DNA from: CAZADH01 sp964483805
Lineage (GTDB): Bacteria; Muiribacteriota; Ozemobacteria; Ozemobacterales; Ozemobacteraceae
Direction of reading: 5' to 3'
DNA length: 19,150 nucleotides
Assembly: GCA_964483805.1 (NCBI GenBank)
Contig: CAZADH010000099.1
Location: forward strand, 1-19,150
Positions 8,430 through 16,081 of the stretch are shown in pieces. Each line of letters begins with the position of its first letter. Position 1 is the stretch's first letter. The position numbers and the translations under genes are program-made. The notes under the pieces were generated by a model. That model saw nothing but the letters and a program-made list of their open reading frames with translations. It was not told the DNA's origin and made no database searches.

Positions 8430-9797
8430 TTACATCCCGAAGGGATTGGCACTCGTCCCGTTCACCTTCACCGCAGGCCCCTTCTTATCGGACCGGACGT
8501 TCGACTCGCTCACCCCAACCGGAGGCGGCGTGTCGGTGAAATGCCACTTGCCGTCCTTGTCCTTCCATTTGTAGATGGTGGTGCCGCCGGTGTTCATCGT
8601 CGTCACCCCGGGAATCTTCGCGGGGGTCAGCGTCGGCTTCACTGCAGGCGGATTCGCCGTCTGCGGTCGGGCCGTTGGATCGGCGCGGTTGCGCAGGAAC
8701 ACCTCGATCTCGAGCGAGTTCCCCAAGACCGCCCGCAGTTCGTCGTTCGACAGGCGTTTGCAGGTCTCTTCGTCGAGCATCGTCGCCAGCGCGGCCGCAT
8801 CACCGGGGTTCTGCTGAACGAACTTCTGCAGAAGACCCGACAACGAATTGCGCCCGGAGTTGCTTGCCGCGAACGCCGCGAATACCTTGGCGCGACCGTC
8901 GGGAAGCTCGCTTGCCATGCGGTTCAACAGGAGTGATTGCACGGCTTCGACCTTCAACAGGTCTGCGGCCATGAACGCCGGATCGGTCGGCTCGAAGAAT
9001 TTGTATCCTTGCGGCGTCTCGACGCGGACCCGCGACAGCGAACTGCGGAACGTGCGCACACGTTCGGGATACAACTGCATGGTAATGAAGTTCGCCCAGC
9101 CCTCGGAAAACGCGGCCCGCTCAGTGATCACCTCGTTGTTCCAGTGATGCCCGTCGGGACCATACGGGTTGGCCTCGACGGCGGTCAGTGCGAGCGTGTG
9201 CCCGAACTCATGGGCCATGGTGTATTTCATCTCGGTTGCCGCCTGCGCGCCAAATCCCGCGACATCGACACCGCTGACGGTGATCGTGTAATCGGCATTC
9301 ACCTTGCCGCCGCTCGTCGAATTCACCCACCGCTCGGCCTTTGGCCAGAAATCCTCACGGACATTCGGGAACTTCGTGGTATCGGTGCAGGCGCTGGTGT
9401 CGACAAGTTTCACGGTCAGCGTCCGCTTGCCGGGGGGCGCGTATTGCTCGAGCGAGTGCAGCGCCTCGCTGTTGGCCGTGCGATACGACGCCAACAGACC
9501 TTTCTGGGTGTCGCTCAACCGCGACGGATCAGACACGCCCATCAGTGCGAGCAGATGCGCCTCGTCGCGCACCGTGACTTTCTTTACAATGTATGCATGG
9601 ATGCCGTCACCGGCATCTTCGACGCCGTCACCCGGAGTCAGCAACTTCTGCACATCGTTGCCTTTGCAATACCGCTTCACGACCTCGTAGACGAAGGTGG
9701 TCTCACTCTGCGCGAGAGCCGGTGTCGCCGACACGCACAGGATAGCGACCACCAACACCGAGGCGAGAACCAGAGCACGTTGTCGCAAACTGGTCAT
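8430..9797 (-). CDS. secreted HEFGH zinc metalloprotease with C-terminal DUF4124
   Basis: 455 residues. A signal peptide covers about 1-29 (cleavage likely near ALA-Q). The zinc motif HEFGH is at 196-200, and SEGWANF (231-237) supplies the probable third ligand Glu232, a gluzincin arrangement. Two cysteines lie at 44 and 137. After a Pro-rich linker (about 373-400) comes a DUF4124-like segment (about 406-426; YKWKDKDGKWHFTDTPP pattern). DUF4124 is normally a short domain near the N-terminus of small periplasmic proteins, so its place at the C-terminal end of a protease is unusual. The ATG follows AAGGAG. The gene lies 23 bp after the 182-residue secreted protein and may share its transcript. 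Periplasmic or extracellular proteolysis is inferred; the target is unknown. Confidence 0.87.
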   Translation of the reverse strand: MTSLRQRALVLASVLVVAILCVSATPALAQSETTFVYEVVKRYCKGNDVQKLLTPGDGVEDAGDGIHAYIVKKVTVRDEAHLLALMGVSDPSRLSDTQKGLLASYRTANSEALHSLEQYAPPGKRTLTVKLVDTSACTDTTKFPNVREDFWPKAERWVNSTSGGKVNADYTITVSGVDVAGFGAQAATEMKYTMAHEFGHTLALTAVEANPYGPDGHHWNNEVITERAAFSEGWANFITMQLYPERVRTFRSSLSRVRVETPQGYKFFEPTDPAFMAADLLKVEAVQSLLLNRMASELPDGRAKVFAAFAASNSGRNSLSGLLQKFVQQNPGDAAALATMLDEETCKRLSNDELRAVLGNSLEIEVFLRNRADPTARPQTANPPAVKPTLTPAKIPGVTTMNTGGTTIYKWKDKDGKWHFTDTPPPVGVSESNVRSDKKGPAVKVNGTSANPFGM

Positions 9798-9820
9798 GAC
9801 GTTCTCCTTCGTGTGCGCGC

Positions 9821-10369
9821 TCAGCGGGGTGCCAGTTCGGGATGATCGGGGAACACCCGCGCTGCTTCGCTCATCTGGGCATTGTCTTTTTCATTGGCGG
9901 TGACCGCGTCGATCAGACGTTGACGCTCGGCGGCAATCGGATACGACGCGGGGTTGTTGACAGCCGCTCCCAGTTTCGCGTAGTCGGGGTGAAACCGAAC
10001 GCCGACGCGCAACCACGTGCCCAGTTCGCCGGCGACGGCCCGACAATCGACGCGCGAAATCGCATACTCGGCGCGATGGGTTTCGCCTTCGGCAAGTAAC
10101 GGTATCTTGGTTGTGGCTGTCGACACCTGCACATCGGGCGACGAATCGGCAAAGATCTCGAGATTCTTGATCGGGCCGACGCACGCCTTGATCTCGGCGA
10201 CCCACTCCGTCGCCGAAGCCGGCGGCACACTCGCGTCTTTCGGTTGCAGGGTGACGTTGACGATCTTCGGAAACTGGTACCGCTCGCTGTCGGCCCAGGC
10301 CGAGGCGAACCCCGCGACAACCACCAAGAACACGACACCCACGACGATTGTGCTGCCTCTGAGAATCAT
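9821..10369 (-). CDS. secreted protein of unknown function
   Basis: 182 residues, not recognised. An N-terminal signal peptide is clear (hydrophobic run about 7-24, cleavage near AWA-D at 26-27). The mature part has two cysteines (about 63 and 109) that could form a disulphide, as expected for a periplasmic protein. No catalytic motif is visible. The start follows a weak GGAGA. A TATAAT box on the minus strand at 10483-10488 lies upstream. It is followed after 23 bp by the metalloprotease gene on the same strand, so the two may be co-expressed; a chaperone, inhibitor or accessory role for the protease is possible but unproven. Confidence 0.8.
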   Translation of the reverse strand: MILRGSTIVVGVVFLVVVAGFASAWADSERYQFPKIVNVTLQPKDASVPPASATEWVAEIKACVGPIKNLEIFADSSPDVQVSTATTKIPLLAEGETHRAEYAISRVDCRAVAGELGTWLRVGVRFHPDYAKLGAAVNNPASYPIAAERQRLIDAVTANEKDNAQMSEAARVFPDHPELAPR

Positions 10370-10482
10370 GGTTTTCGGTTTCTCCGTTCAGGCACGCCGT
10401 GCCCCAGATTTTCACGCAAACGGTGCTTCGTTCTTACGTCTATTCACACCAGTTGCCCACATGGGCCAACATAATCGCTTCA

Positions 10483-10488
10483 ATTATA
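10483..10488 (-). promoter_or_regulatory. candidate -10 box (TATAAT)
   Basis: On the minus strand this reads TATAAT, 114 bp before the ATG of the 182-residue secreted protein and directly after the stop of the small secreted protein. No good -35 hexamer stands 16-18 bp upstream. It is conspicuous because the surrounding DNA is GC-rich. Confidence 0.4.
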
Positions 10489-10767
10489 TCACTCCCTGGC
10501 CCGGGCTTGGGAAACCTTGCGATCTCGCACGACTGTCACCGCGAGGCCACGACACGACCAGCGGCGACCGCCGACGTGCCTGAACCTGGTTGCCGACGTG
10601 GTGCGAAGGACGATGTACGGAGTCCGACCGTCGCCGATCGTCGGCAGTCGCGGCGAGACGTTTTCGCACACCTCTTGGGCACGAGCGGTTGTGGTGACGA
10701 CAACGGCGACAAGGCAACACATAAGCAATACATCACACACTACACCGGACCACGCGATTCGTCGCAT
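10489..10767 (-). CDS. small secreted protein of unknown function
   Basis: A 92-residue protein, not recognised. It starts with a typical signal peptide: MRR, a hydrophobic run (about 12-25), and a likely cleavage after ARA at about 28-30. The mature part is only about 62 residues, basic, with two cysteines (about 33 and 71). The ATG at 10767 has a strong AGGGGGT Shine-Dalgarno about 8 bp upstream, which decides it over the longer frame beginning at 10947. That longer frame would run across the promoter region and start of the divergent helicase gene. It is divergent from the helicase gene and runs in the same direction as the secreted genes downstream. Confidence 0.6.
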   Translation of the reverse strand: MRRIAWSGVVCDVLLMCCLVAVVVTTTARAQEVCENVSPRLPTIGDGRTPYIVLRTTSATRFRHVGGRRWSCRGLAVTVVRDRKVSQARARE

Positions 10768-10810
10768 GTTTGTTACCCCCTGGCATTCAGGCCCATCATA
10801 GACGCAACCG

Positions 10811-10846
10811 ATCGGCATCGCAATCGGCGTCGCAATCGGATTGGCA
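10811..10846. repeat. three imperfect 12-bp tandem repeats upstream of the helicase
   Basis: ATCGGCATCGCA (10811-10822), ATCGGCGTCGCA (10823-10834) and ATCGGATTGGCA (10835-10846) lie head to tail between the divergent small secreted protein and helicase genes. The first two differ at one base. Direct repeats at about one helical turn could be an operator for either gene; they could also be a chance or slippage product. Confidence 0.55.
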
Positions 10847-10882
10847 CCGAGGCCGCGACGCGGTAGGATGCGCTCCATCATC

Positions 10883-13462
10883 ATGAGTACCGAGACCCGA
10901 GAACCCGGACAATCGCCAAACGACGCCACCAACCCCAACACGATCAAAGTTGCGGTGCGCGACCTCGTCGAGTTCGTCTGGCAGTCAGGGGATCTGCGAT
11001 CGACCTACGTTGGGGTCAATCGTGCGGTCGCCGGCACCCGCGGCCATCAGAAGATCCAGAAGTCCCGGCCCGCGTCATACGAGGCGGAGGTTGCCGTTGC
11101 CTACACGCATGCTACGCCGACCCTGACCCTGCAAATCGGCGGCCGCATCGATGGGGTCTGGCGCGAGGATTCAGGCATCACGCTCGACGAGATCAAGACG
11201 ACCATAGTGCCGCTCGTCGAGATCTCGGCCGATAATCAGCCGGTGCATTGGGCCCAGGCCAAGGTGTACGGTTTCATGCTGGCGACCCAGGAACACTGCG
11301 ACTCCATTGACATACAGCTCACATATTTACACATCGATACCCAGGAGACCCTCGAGATCCGACGTGGCTTCACGCGTACAGAACTCGAGGCGTTCTTCAA
11401 CGCCACCGTCACCGACTACCTCGAGTGGGCGTGCACGCTGCAAGCGTGGCAGGCACATCGCGACACCACCATCAAGCAACTGGCGTTTCCCTTTGAGAAC
11501 TACCGCGCCGGGCAGCGCGAGTTCGCCGTGGCGGTGTACCGCGCGATCGCCGGTGAAAGCAGGTTGTTCGCCCAGGCGCCGACGGGAATCGGCAAGACGG
11601 TCGCCACGGTTTTCCCGGCGCTCAAGGCTCTTGGCCAGGGCAAGATCGCCAAGATCTTCTATTTGACGGCAAAGACCGTGGGGCGAACCGTCGCCCAGGA
11701 TACCCTCGTAAATCTTGCTGCGAGCGGCCTGCGCGCGAAGGTGCTCACCTTGACCGCCAAAGAGAAGATCTGCTTTCTCGAGCGCCCCGACTGCCGCCCC
11801 GAAGCCTGCGAGCACGCACGCGGCTATTTCGATCGCGTGCGACCGGCGCTATCGGCGTTGTTCGAGCACGATCGTTTCGACCGTTCGACCATCGAGGCGG
11901 TCGCGCAGGCACACCGGGTATGCCCGTTCGAGTTCGCCCTGTTTGCAAGTCTTTTTGCTGATGTGATCATCGCCGACTACAATTACGCATTCGACCCACG
12001 TGTCTATCTGCGACGGTTCTTCGAGCCTCCGACGGATGCCTATACGTTTCTCGTCGACGAGGCGCACAATCTGCCGGACCGCGCCCGTGAAATGTTCTCG
12101 GCCGAACTCCTCCTGTCTGATTTCGCCGATACCCGCAAGCTGATCAAGGGACCCTTCCCCGGCGCGGCCCGTGCAATCGGCAAGATCACCCCGTGGTTTC
12201 GGCGCGCAGCGCAACATGCCGTCCCGCTTCTTCCGGAGGCGGACGTGCCCCGGAATGCGCCGGCCGCAAACGACCGTCCCGTGGTGGACGCCGAGTCGAC
12301 GCCCGACGTCGCATCGACGGCAACGACCGAGGTCTTGGCTGATTTTCGCCCATGGTTCGGTCCGGGTCGGGGCATGACCGACTTCACCGATTCACCCCCG
12401 GCGCTGCTCGGGACCGCGCCACCCGAGGAACTCATCGCCGCGCTGCGCCGTTTTCTGAAGGCCGCCGACAAGGTGTTGGCCGACGCTGAGCCGTCCGCAC
12501 CGCGTGACGCTCTGCTCGCGCTCTTCTTCAAGGTCCATGCCTTTTTGCGCGTGACCGAGACGTGCGATGAGCGGTTCGTCACCTACTTCGACTGGCCGGC
12601 TCGAGATGCTCGGCTCGAGCTGTTCTGTGTCGACCCTTCGGCCCTGCTTGGTGAAGCGCTCACCCGGGCGCGGAGCGTGGTATTCTTCTCGGCCACGCTT
12701 CTGCCGATGCAATACTTCGTGCATATTCTGGGCGGTGTTGCGGGGTCGCCGGCGGGACCGTCGACCGGTGACCGGGTCCTCGCGCTGCGCTCGCCGTTCG
12801 CGGCAGCGCAACTGGGGTTGTTCGTGCTGCCGGGCGTTCGCACCACCTACCGGACGCGTGACAGCAGCCACGAGACGATCGCGGAGATACTGCAGATCAC
12901 GATGCAGGCGCGGCCAGGCAACTACATCGCCTATTTTCCGTCATACAAATACATGCGGGCGGTGCGTGATGTGTTTACGATCTTGTACCCCGAGTGGCCG
13001 ACACGGGAACAGGAACCGGGGATGAGCGAAGAGGACCGGGACCGGTTTCTCGACGCGTTTGCCGCAGAGACCGATGCTCCGCTTCTCGGTTTCGCGGTCA
13101 TGGGTGGCATTTTTGGCGAGGGCATCGATCTGCGCGGGACGCGCCTGATCGGGGCCATCGTGGTCGGGGTGGGTTTGCCGCAGATCTGTCTCGAGCGGGA
13201 GTTGATTCGCGATTACTTCGAGAAACAGGCAAACGCCGGATTCGCCTTCGCATACCGGTACCCCGGGATGAACCGTGTCATGCAGGCCGCCGGCCGGGTG
13301 ATTCGCACCGAGCGCGACCGTGGTGTGGTACTGCTGCTCGACGAACGGTTCACCCAACGCGACTACCGCTCGCTGTTTCCGCCCGAGTGGGCGCATGCGC
13401 GCAGTGTGGCCGGCAAAGCCGCCCTCACCAACGCACTGGCAACGTTCTGGGGCCACGGCTGA
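10883..13462 (+). CDS. RecB-like nuclease / XPD-DinG-type iron-sulfur helicase fusion
   Basis: 859 residues. The N-terminal part (about 60-185) carries a PD-(D/E)xK RecB/Cas4-like nuclease signature: Asp90 (RIDG), Glu103-Ile-Lys105 (DEIK) and the QxxxY motif QAKVY (125-129). The rest is an SF2 helicase of the Rad3/XPD/DinG family (COG1199). Walker A is APTGIGKT (232-239), four cysteines at 297, 304, 309 and 347 match a 4Fe-4S domain, DEAH is at 392-395, and motif VI is QAAGRVIR (801-808). The family unwinds DNA 5' to 3'; the nuclease would process the product. A low-complexity linker lies at about 445-490. The start at 10883 is a choice among 10841 (TTG), 10868 and 10883; none has an ideal ribosome site, and the 10841 frame starts inside the tandem repeats. 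The gene converges on FAN1 with 21 bp between the stops. Confidence 0.93.
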   Translation: MSTETREPGQSPNDATNPNTIKVAVRDLVEFVWQSGDLRSTYVGVNRAVAGTRGHQKIQKSRPASYEAEVAVAYTHATPTLTLQIGGRIDGVWREDSGITLDEIKTTIVPLVEISADNQPVHWAQAKVYGFMLATQEHCDSIDIQLTYLHIDTQETLEIRRGFTRTELEAFFNATVTDYLEWACTLQAWQAHRDTTIKQLAFPFENYRAGQREFAVAVYRAIAGESRLFAQAPTGIGKTVATVFPALKALGQGKIAKIFYLTAKTVGRTVAQDTLVNLAASGLRAKVLTLTAKEKICFLERPDCRPEACEHARGYFDRVRPALSALFEHDRFDRSTIEAVAQAHRVCPFEFALFASLFADVIIADYNYAFDPRVYLRRFFEPPTDAYTFLVDEAHNLPDRAREMFSAELLLSDFADTRKLIKGPFPGAARAIGKITPWFRRAAQHAVPLLPEADVPRNAPAANDRPVVDAESTPDVASTATTEVLADFRPWFGPGRGMTDFTDSPPALLGTAPPEELIAALRRFLKAADKVLADAEPSAPRDALLALFFKVHAFLRVTETCDERFVTYFDWPARDARLELFCVDPSALLGEALTRARSVVFFSATLLPMQYFVHILGGVAGSPAGPSTGDRVLALRSPFAAAQLGLFVLPGVRTTYRTRDSSHETIAEILQITMQARPGNYIAYFPSYKYMRAVRDVFTILYPEWPTREQEPGMSEEDRDRFLDAFAAETDAPLLGFAVMGGIFGEGIDLRGTRLIGAIVVGVGLPQICLERELIRDYFEKQANAGFAFAYRYPGMNRVMQAAGRVIRTERDRGVVLLLDERFTQRDYRSLFPPEWAHARSVAGKAALTNALATFWGHG

Positions 13463-13483
13463 TCAACGGGTTCGCCGCTCCGA

Positions 13484-15262
13484 TCACGGTTCCGCATCCG
13501 CCGCGGCATCCTCGCGTGTGTTGTATTGCACCTGCGTGACACAGTGCGGAATCCCGTGGGATGCGAAAAAGCGGAACCAACTGCGCTGATTGTCTTGGAC
13601 GCGATCGCCGGGGCTCTTGACCTCGGCAAGAAGGTAGGTCCGGCTGGCACTCGGCGAGGCGAGATCACCGTCGGCGCGCCAGAGAAACAGATCCGGAAAA
13701 CCGGAACAGAAACCACCGGGGTTCCGACTGATGCGCTCGCAGATCGCCGCGAGATGCGCCGGCGGCACGACCTGAAGTGCAGCGGCAACCTGGTCCCGCG
13801 AGACCGCAGTCCAGTCGACCAGGGCGTTCGCCGTGCCATGGCGGGTGTCATACACCGTCAATATCTCTTCACGCCAACCTGGCCGGGCCACGACGCCGCC
13901 CGCCGGCGTCAACGGGTCTGCCGTGCGCAGGCGCTCGAGACGGCGAACAACGGCCTCTTCGCGCGCGGGTCGAAACTCGGCACTGAACAGGTCGTTCGGC
14001 GCCATTTGAAACGGGTGTCCGAACGCACGAGGTACCGGGGCAAAGATCTCGTGCCACATGACCAGGCCAAACATGGCCATCCAAAAGCGGTTCTCGGCCG
14101 CGAACCCCTGCCATCCAAGGGCATGCATCGCCGCAAGAGCGCGCGCCTCGACACGTTCAGCCGTCGGTCCGGGCAGGGTGATGCAGGTTGTCGGCGGCAC
14201 GGGTCGCAGATACCGTTTTCGCTCCGACATCAGGCGGCGGCGCAGCGACTCTGCCGCCTCTTCTTCAGCGGGGTCGCGTGGTGCGGCGAGAATCTGTTCG
14301 CACAACTCGGTCGCCGCGGGCACATCCCCGTGTTTTGCCAGCAAACGAGCGCGACGATCGCGAGCGGGGAAGGTCGCGGGGTCGCTGTACGCGGCGAGCG
14401 CTCTGGCCGTCTCGCCTTGGCGTTCCCAGTAGCGGCCGATCTCGGCGAGAAAGCGCCGCCGCCGTCGCAGCAACAGTGGCTGAGAACTGTCTGGTGGCAG
14501 CGCCGCGAAGAGGCGCAACACTTCATGGGCTCGGGTGGTTTCATCGGGCACAGGTTCCGACAGCAATACAAACAACACGTCACCCAGATCCCGCAGGGCG
14601 AGGGCGGCATCGATCTCGCTGCGGGTTGCGAACGACCGAAGTGTACTCTCGAGCGGATACGGCTCGAACCGCATCATCCCAAGGTCATGCAGGACGAATG
14701 CCGAAAGATCGGGGGTGTCGGTGCCGAAGAACAGCAATCGGAAGACGCGGAGGGCGTCCTGGCACATTGGGGCAAACCATTGGAATCTGCGACGCAGTGC
14801 GGTTGACAATTGCTCGGGCGTCAGTGCGGCAAGAATTGCTTCGGCAAGGGCGTCTTTGCGGGCGTGGTTCGACAATTTGAGCGTGTGTTCCGCGGCGAGC
14901 GTCTTCAATTCGGCGACCGTCAGCAATACAAATGCGTCGGCGAGATACTCAGTCGCATTGATGGTCAGCAGGTTTCGGGTCGCGAGTTCGTTCGCGGGCG
15001 GGTCGATCGGGCCGATCTCGCTATACTCGATGCGATCGCTGCGGAAAGCGGGGCCCCGTCGTGACGACAGGCGGACATAGAGGCGCCGGGCAGGAAGTGA
15101 GAGCGCAGCGAAATTCGATAGAAACTCGCGTTCGGAGTCGGTCAGCAGGTCGCCGTAGCGGGCAGCGACAATATCGAGCATGGTCGTGAAATGTTCGAGG
15201 TAGTATCCGGCTGGAAGGGCGCGGGGTTCGGCGGATGCGCGCGCGTTGTTGGGGATCGGCAT
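13484..15262 (-). CDS. FAN1-type VRR-NUC structure-specific nuclease
   Basis: 592 residues, close to the usual length of bacterial FAN1. The conserved N-terminal YYLEHF segment, a helical TPR-like middle, and a C-terminal VRR-NUC nuclease domain are all present. Catalytic residues of the PD-(D/E)xK core are visible as Glu509, Asp524 (in GFPDLFLW), Glu547 and Lys549 (AEVKSPGDR), followed by DNQRSWF. FAN1 cuts 5' flaps and unhooks DNA interstrand crosslinks. Two ATGs compete, 15274 and 15262. A good promoter overlaps the first, so 15262, which would give a leaderless message, is preferred. Neighbours support repair: the convergent gene is a FeS helicase with its own nuclease domain. Two stretches coding FVLL use the same rare-codon 11-mer (14562-14572 and 14922-14932). 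Confidence 0.93.
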   Translation of the reverse strand: MPIPNNARASAEPRALPAGYYLEHFTTMLDIVAARYGDLLTDSEREFLSNFAALSLPARRLYVRLSSRRGPAFRSDRIEYSEIGPIDPPANELATRNLLTINATEYLADAFVLLTVAELKTLAAEHTLKLSNHARKDALAEAILAALTPEQLSTALRRRFQWFAPMCQDALRVFRLLFFGTDTPDLSAFVLHDLGMMRFEPYPLESTLRSFATRSEIDAALALRDLGDVLFVLLSEPVPDETTRAHEVLRLFAALPPDSSQPLLLRRRRRFLAEIGRYWERQGETARALAAYSDPATFPARDRRARLLAKHGDVPAATELCEQILAAPRDPAEEEAAESLRRRLMSERKRYLRPVPPTTCITLPGPTAERVEARALAAMHALGWQGFAAENRFWMAMFGLVMWHEIFAPVPRAFGHPFQMAPNDLFSAEFRPAREEAVVRRLERLRTADPLTPAGGVVARPGWREEILTVYDTRHGTANALVDWTAVSRDQVAAALQVVPPAHLAAICERISRNPGGFCSGFPDLFLWRADGDLASPSASRTYLLAEVKSPGDRVQDNQRSWFRFFASHGIPHCVTQVQYNTREDAAADAEP

Positions 15263-15269
15263 GAATAAA

Positions 15270-15299
15270 ATCATAACGCGTGGACGGTCCCGGTGTCAC
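15270..15299 (-). promoter_or_regulatory. sigma-70-like promoter for FAN1
   Basis: Reading the minus strand, GTGACA (15299-15294) is followed after 18 bp by TATGAT (15275-15270): five of six matches to each consensus hexamer. Transcription would begin about 7 bp later, at or next to the ATG at 15262, so the message would be leaderless or nearly so. Confidence 0.55.
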
Positions 15300-15523
15300 G
15301 GGGTCGGTGTTTCGCGAGCAACCAACGGCGTGGAGGAACGGCGGTTCGGGATCAGGTCGGGCTGGTCGATGATATAGAGGGCCCATCGCCGCCTGGGAGG
15401 GCGGTGGCGCCCCGAGCGCACTCAGTTGCAGACTGGGTGCATGTTGTGTTGGGCGACGAGCAGACCTGCGCGCGGGGCATGGGTCGTTGAGCAATATTGG
15501 ATATGACAACCGGGAGGTCCACG

Positions 15524-16072
15524 ATGGCCGATCGAGTATTGTTGTTGGGAGATCCGAAGTTGCGGCGGGAGTGCACCGTTGTCGACAACGTGGCGGACCC
15601 CAGGTTTCAGGACGAGGCACGCCGGCTGGTGGCGACCCTCGAAGAGTTTCGCGAGAAACACGGGCTCGGGCGTGGCATTGCCGCACCACAGATTGGCATC
15701 GCGAAGCGGTTCATCTGTGTGAAGCTCGACGAGGGCATGCGGACGTTGATCAACCCCAAGGTCACTGCGCACAGCGGCGAGTCGTTCACGATGTGGGACG
15801 ACTGCATGTGTTTTCCGCACCTGCTGGTGAAGGTGCGTCGATCGACATCGATCACGGTCGAGTATCTCGACGAGGTCGGACAGCCGCACACGTGGTCGAA
15901 AATGAGCAGGGCCGAGTCTGAGCTGCTGCAACACGAGATCGACCATCTCGACGGGATTCTGGCCATCGACCGAGCGGACAGTCGCGAGGGCGTGGTTTAT
16001 CGAGAAGTGTTCGACGCGAATACCGAGTATTTCGAAACACTGGTCGACTACGTCGTTGCCCGGCCGGGCTGA
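15524..16072 (+). CDS. def: peptide deformylase family protein (variant motif II)
   Basis: 182 residues, about normal length for a peptide deformylase, which removes the formyl group from new N-terminal methionines with an Fe or Zn ion. Motif I is GRGIAAPQIG (49-58). Motif III is QHEIDHLDG (136-144), with His137, Glu138 and His141 as two metal ligands and the catalytic base. Motif II, normally EGCLS, reads DDCMC (92-96): the metal-binding cysteine (Cys94) is kept, but the neighbours are changed. This places it in a divergent subgroup that might be a second copy or act on other substrates; calling it the housekeeping enzyme is inference. The ATG at 15524 is chosen for the GGGAGG six bases upstream; an in-frame ATG at 15497 has no such site. 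It stands alone on the plus strand; the 250-bp gap before it shows no clear promoter. Confidence 0.88.
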   Translation: MADRVLLLGDPKLRRECTVVDNVADPRFQDEARRLVATLEEFREKHGLGRGIAAPQIGIAKRFICVKLDEGMRTLINPKVTAHSGESFTMWDDCMCFPHLLVKVRRSTSITVEYLDEVGQPHTWSKMSRAESELLQHEIDHLDGILAIDRADSREGVVYREVFDANTEYFETLVDYVVARPG

Positions 16073-16081
16073 GCCGTGGTT

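Noticed and set aside
10841..10882. Upstream starts of the helicase (TTG at 10841, ATG at 10868)
   Set aside because: The TTG lies inside the tandem repeats and has no ribosome site; the ATG at 10868 also lacks one. The added residues are Arg-rich and unlike the rest. The choice of 10883 remains tentative.
10883..13462. CasDinG of a type IV CRISPR system
   Set aside because: It carries an FeS-type cysteine set and a RecB nuclease domain, and no CRISPR repeats or csf genes are present.
15360..15415. GC-rich hairpin upstream of the deformylase, considered as a small RNA or terminator
   Set aside because: The stem is short with wobble pairs and has no T-tract; no promoter can be assigned.
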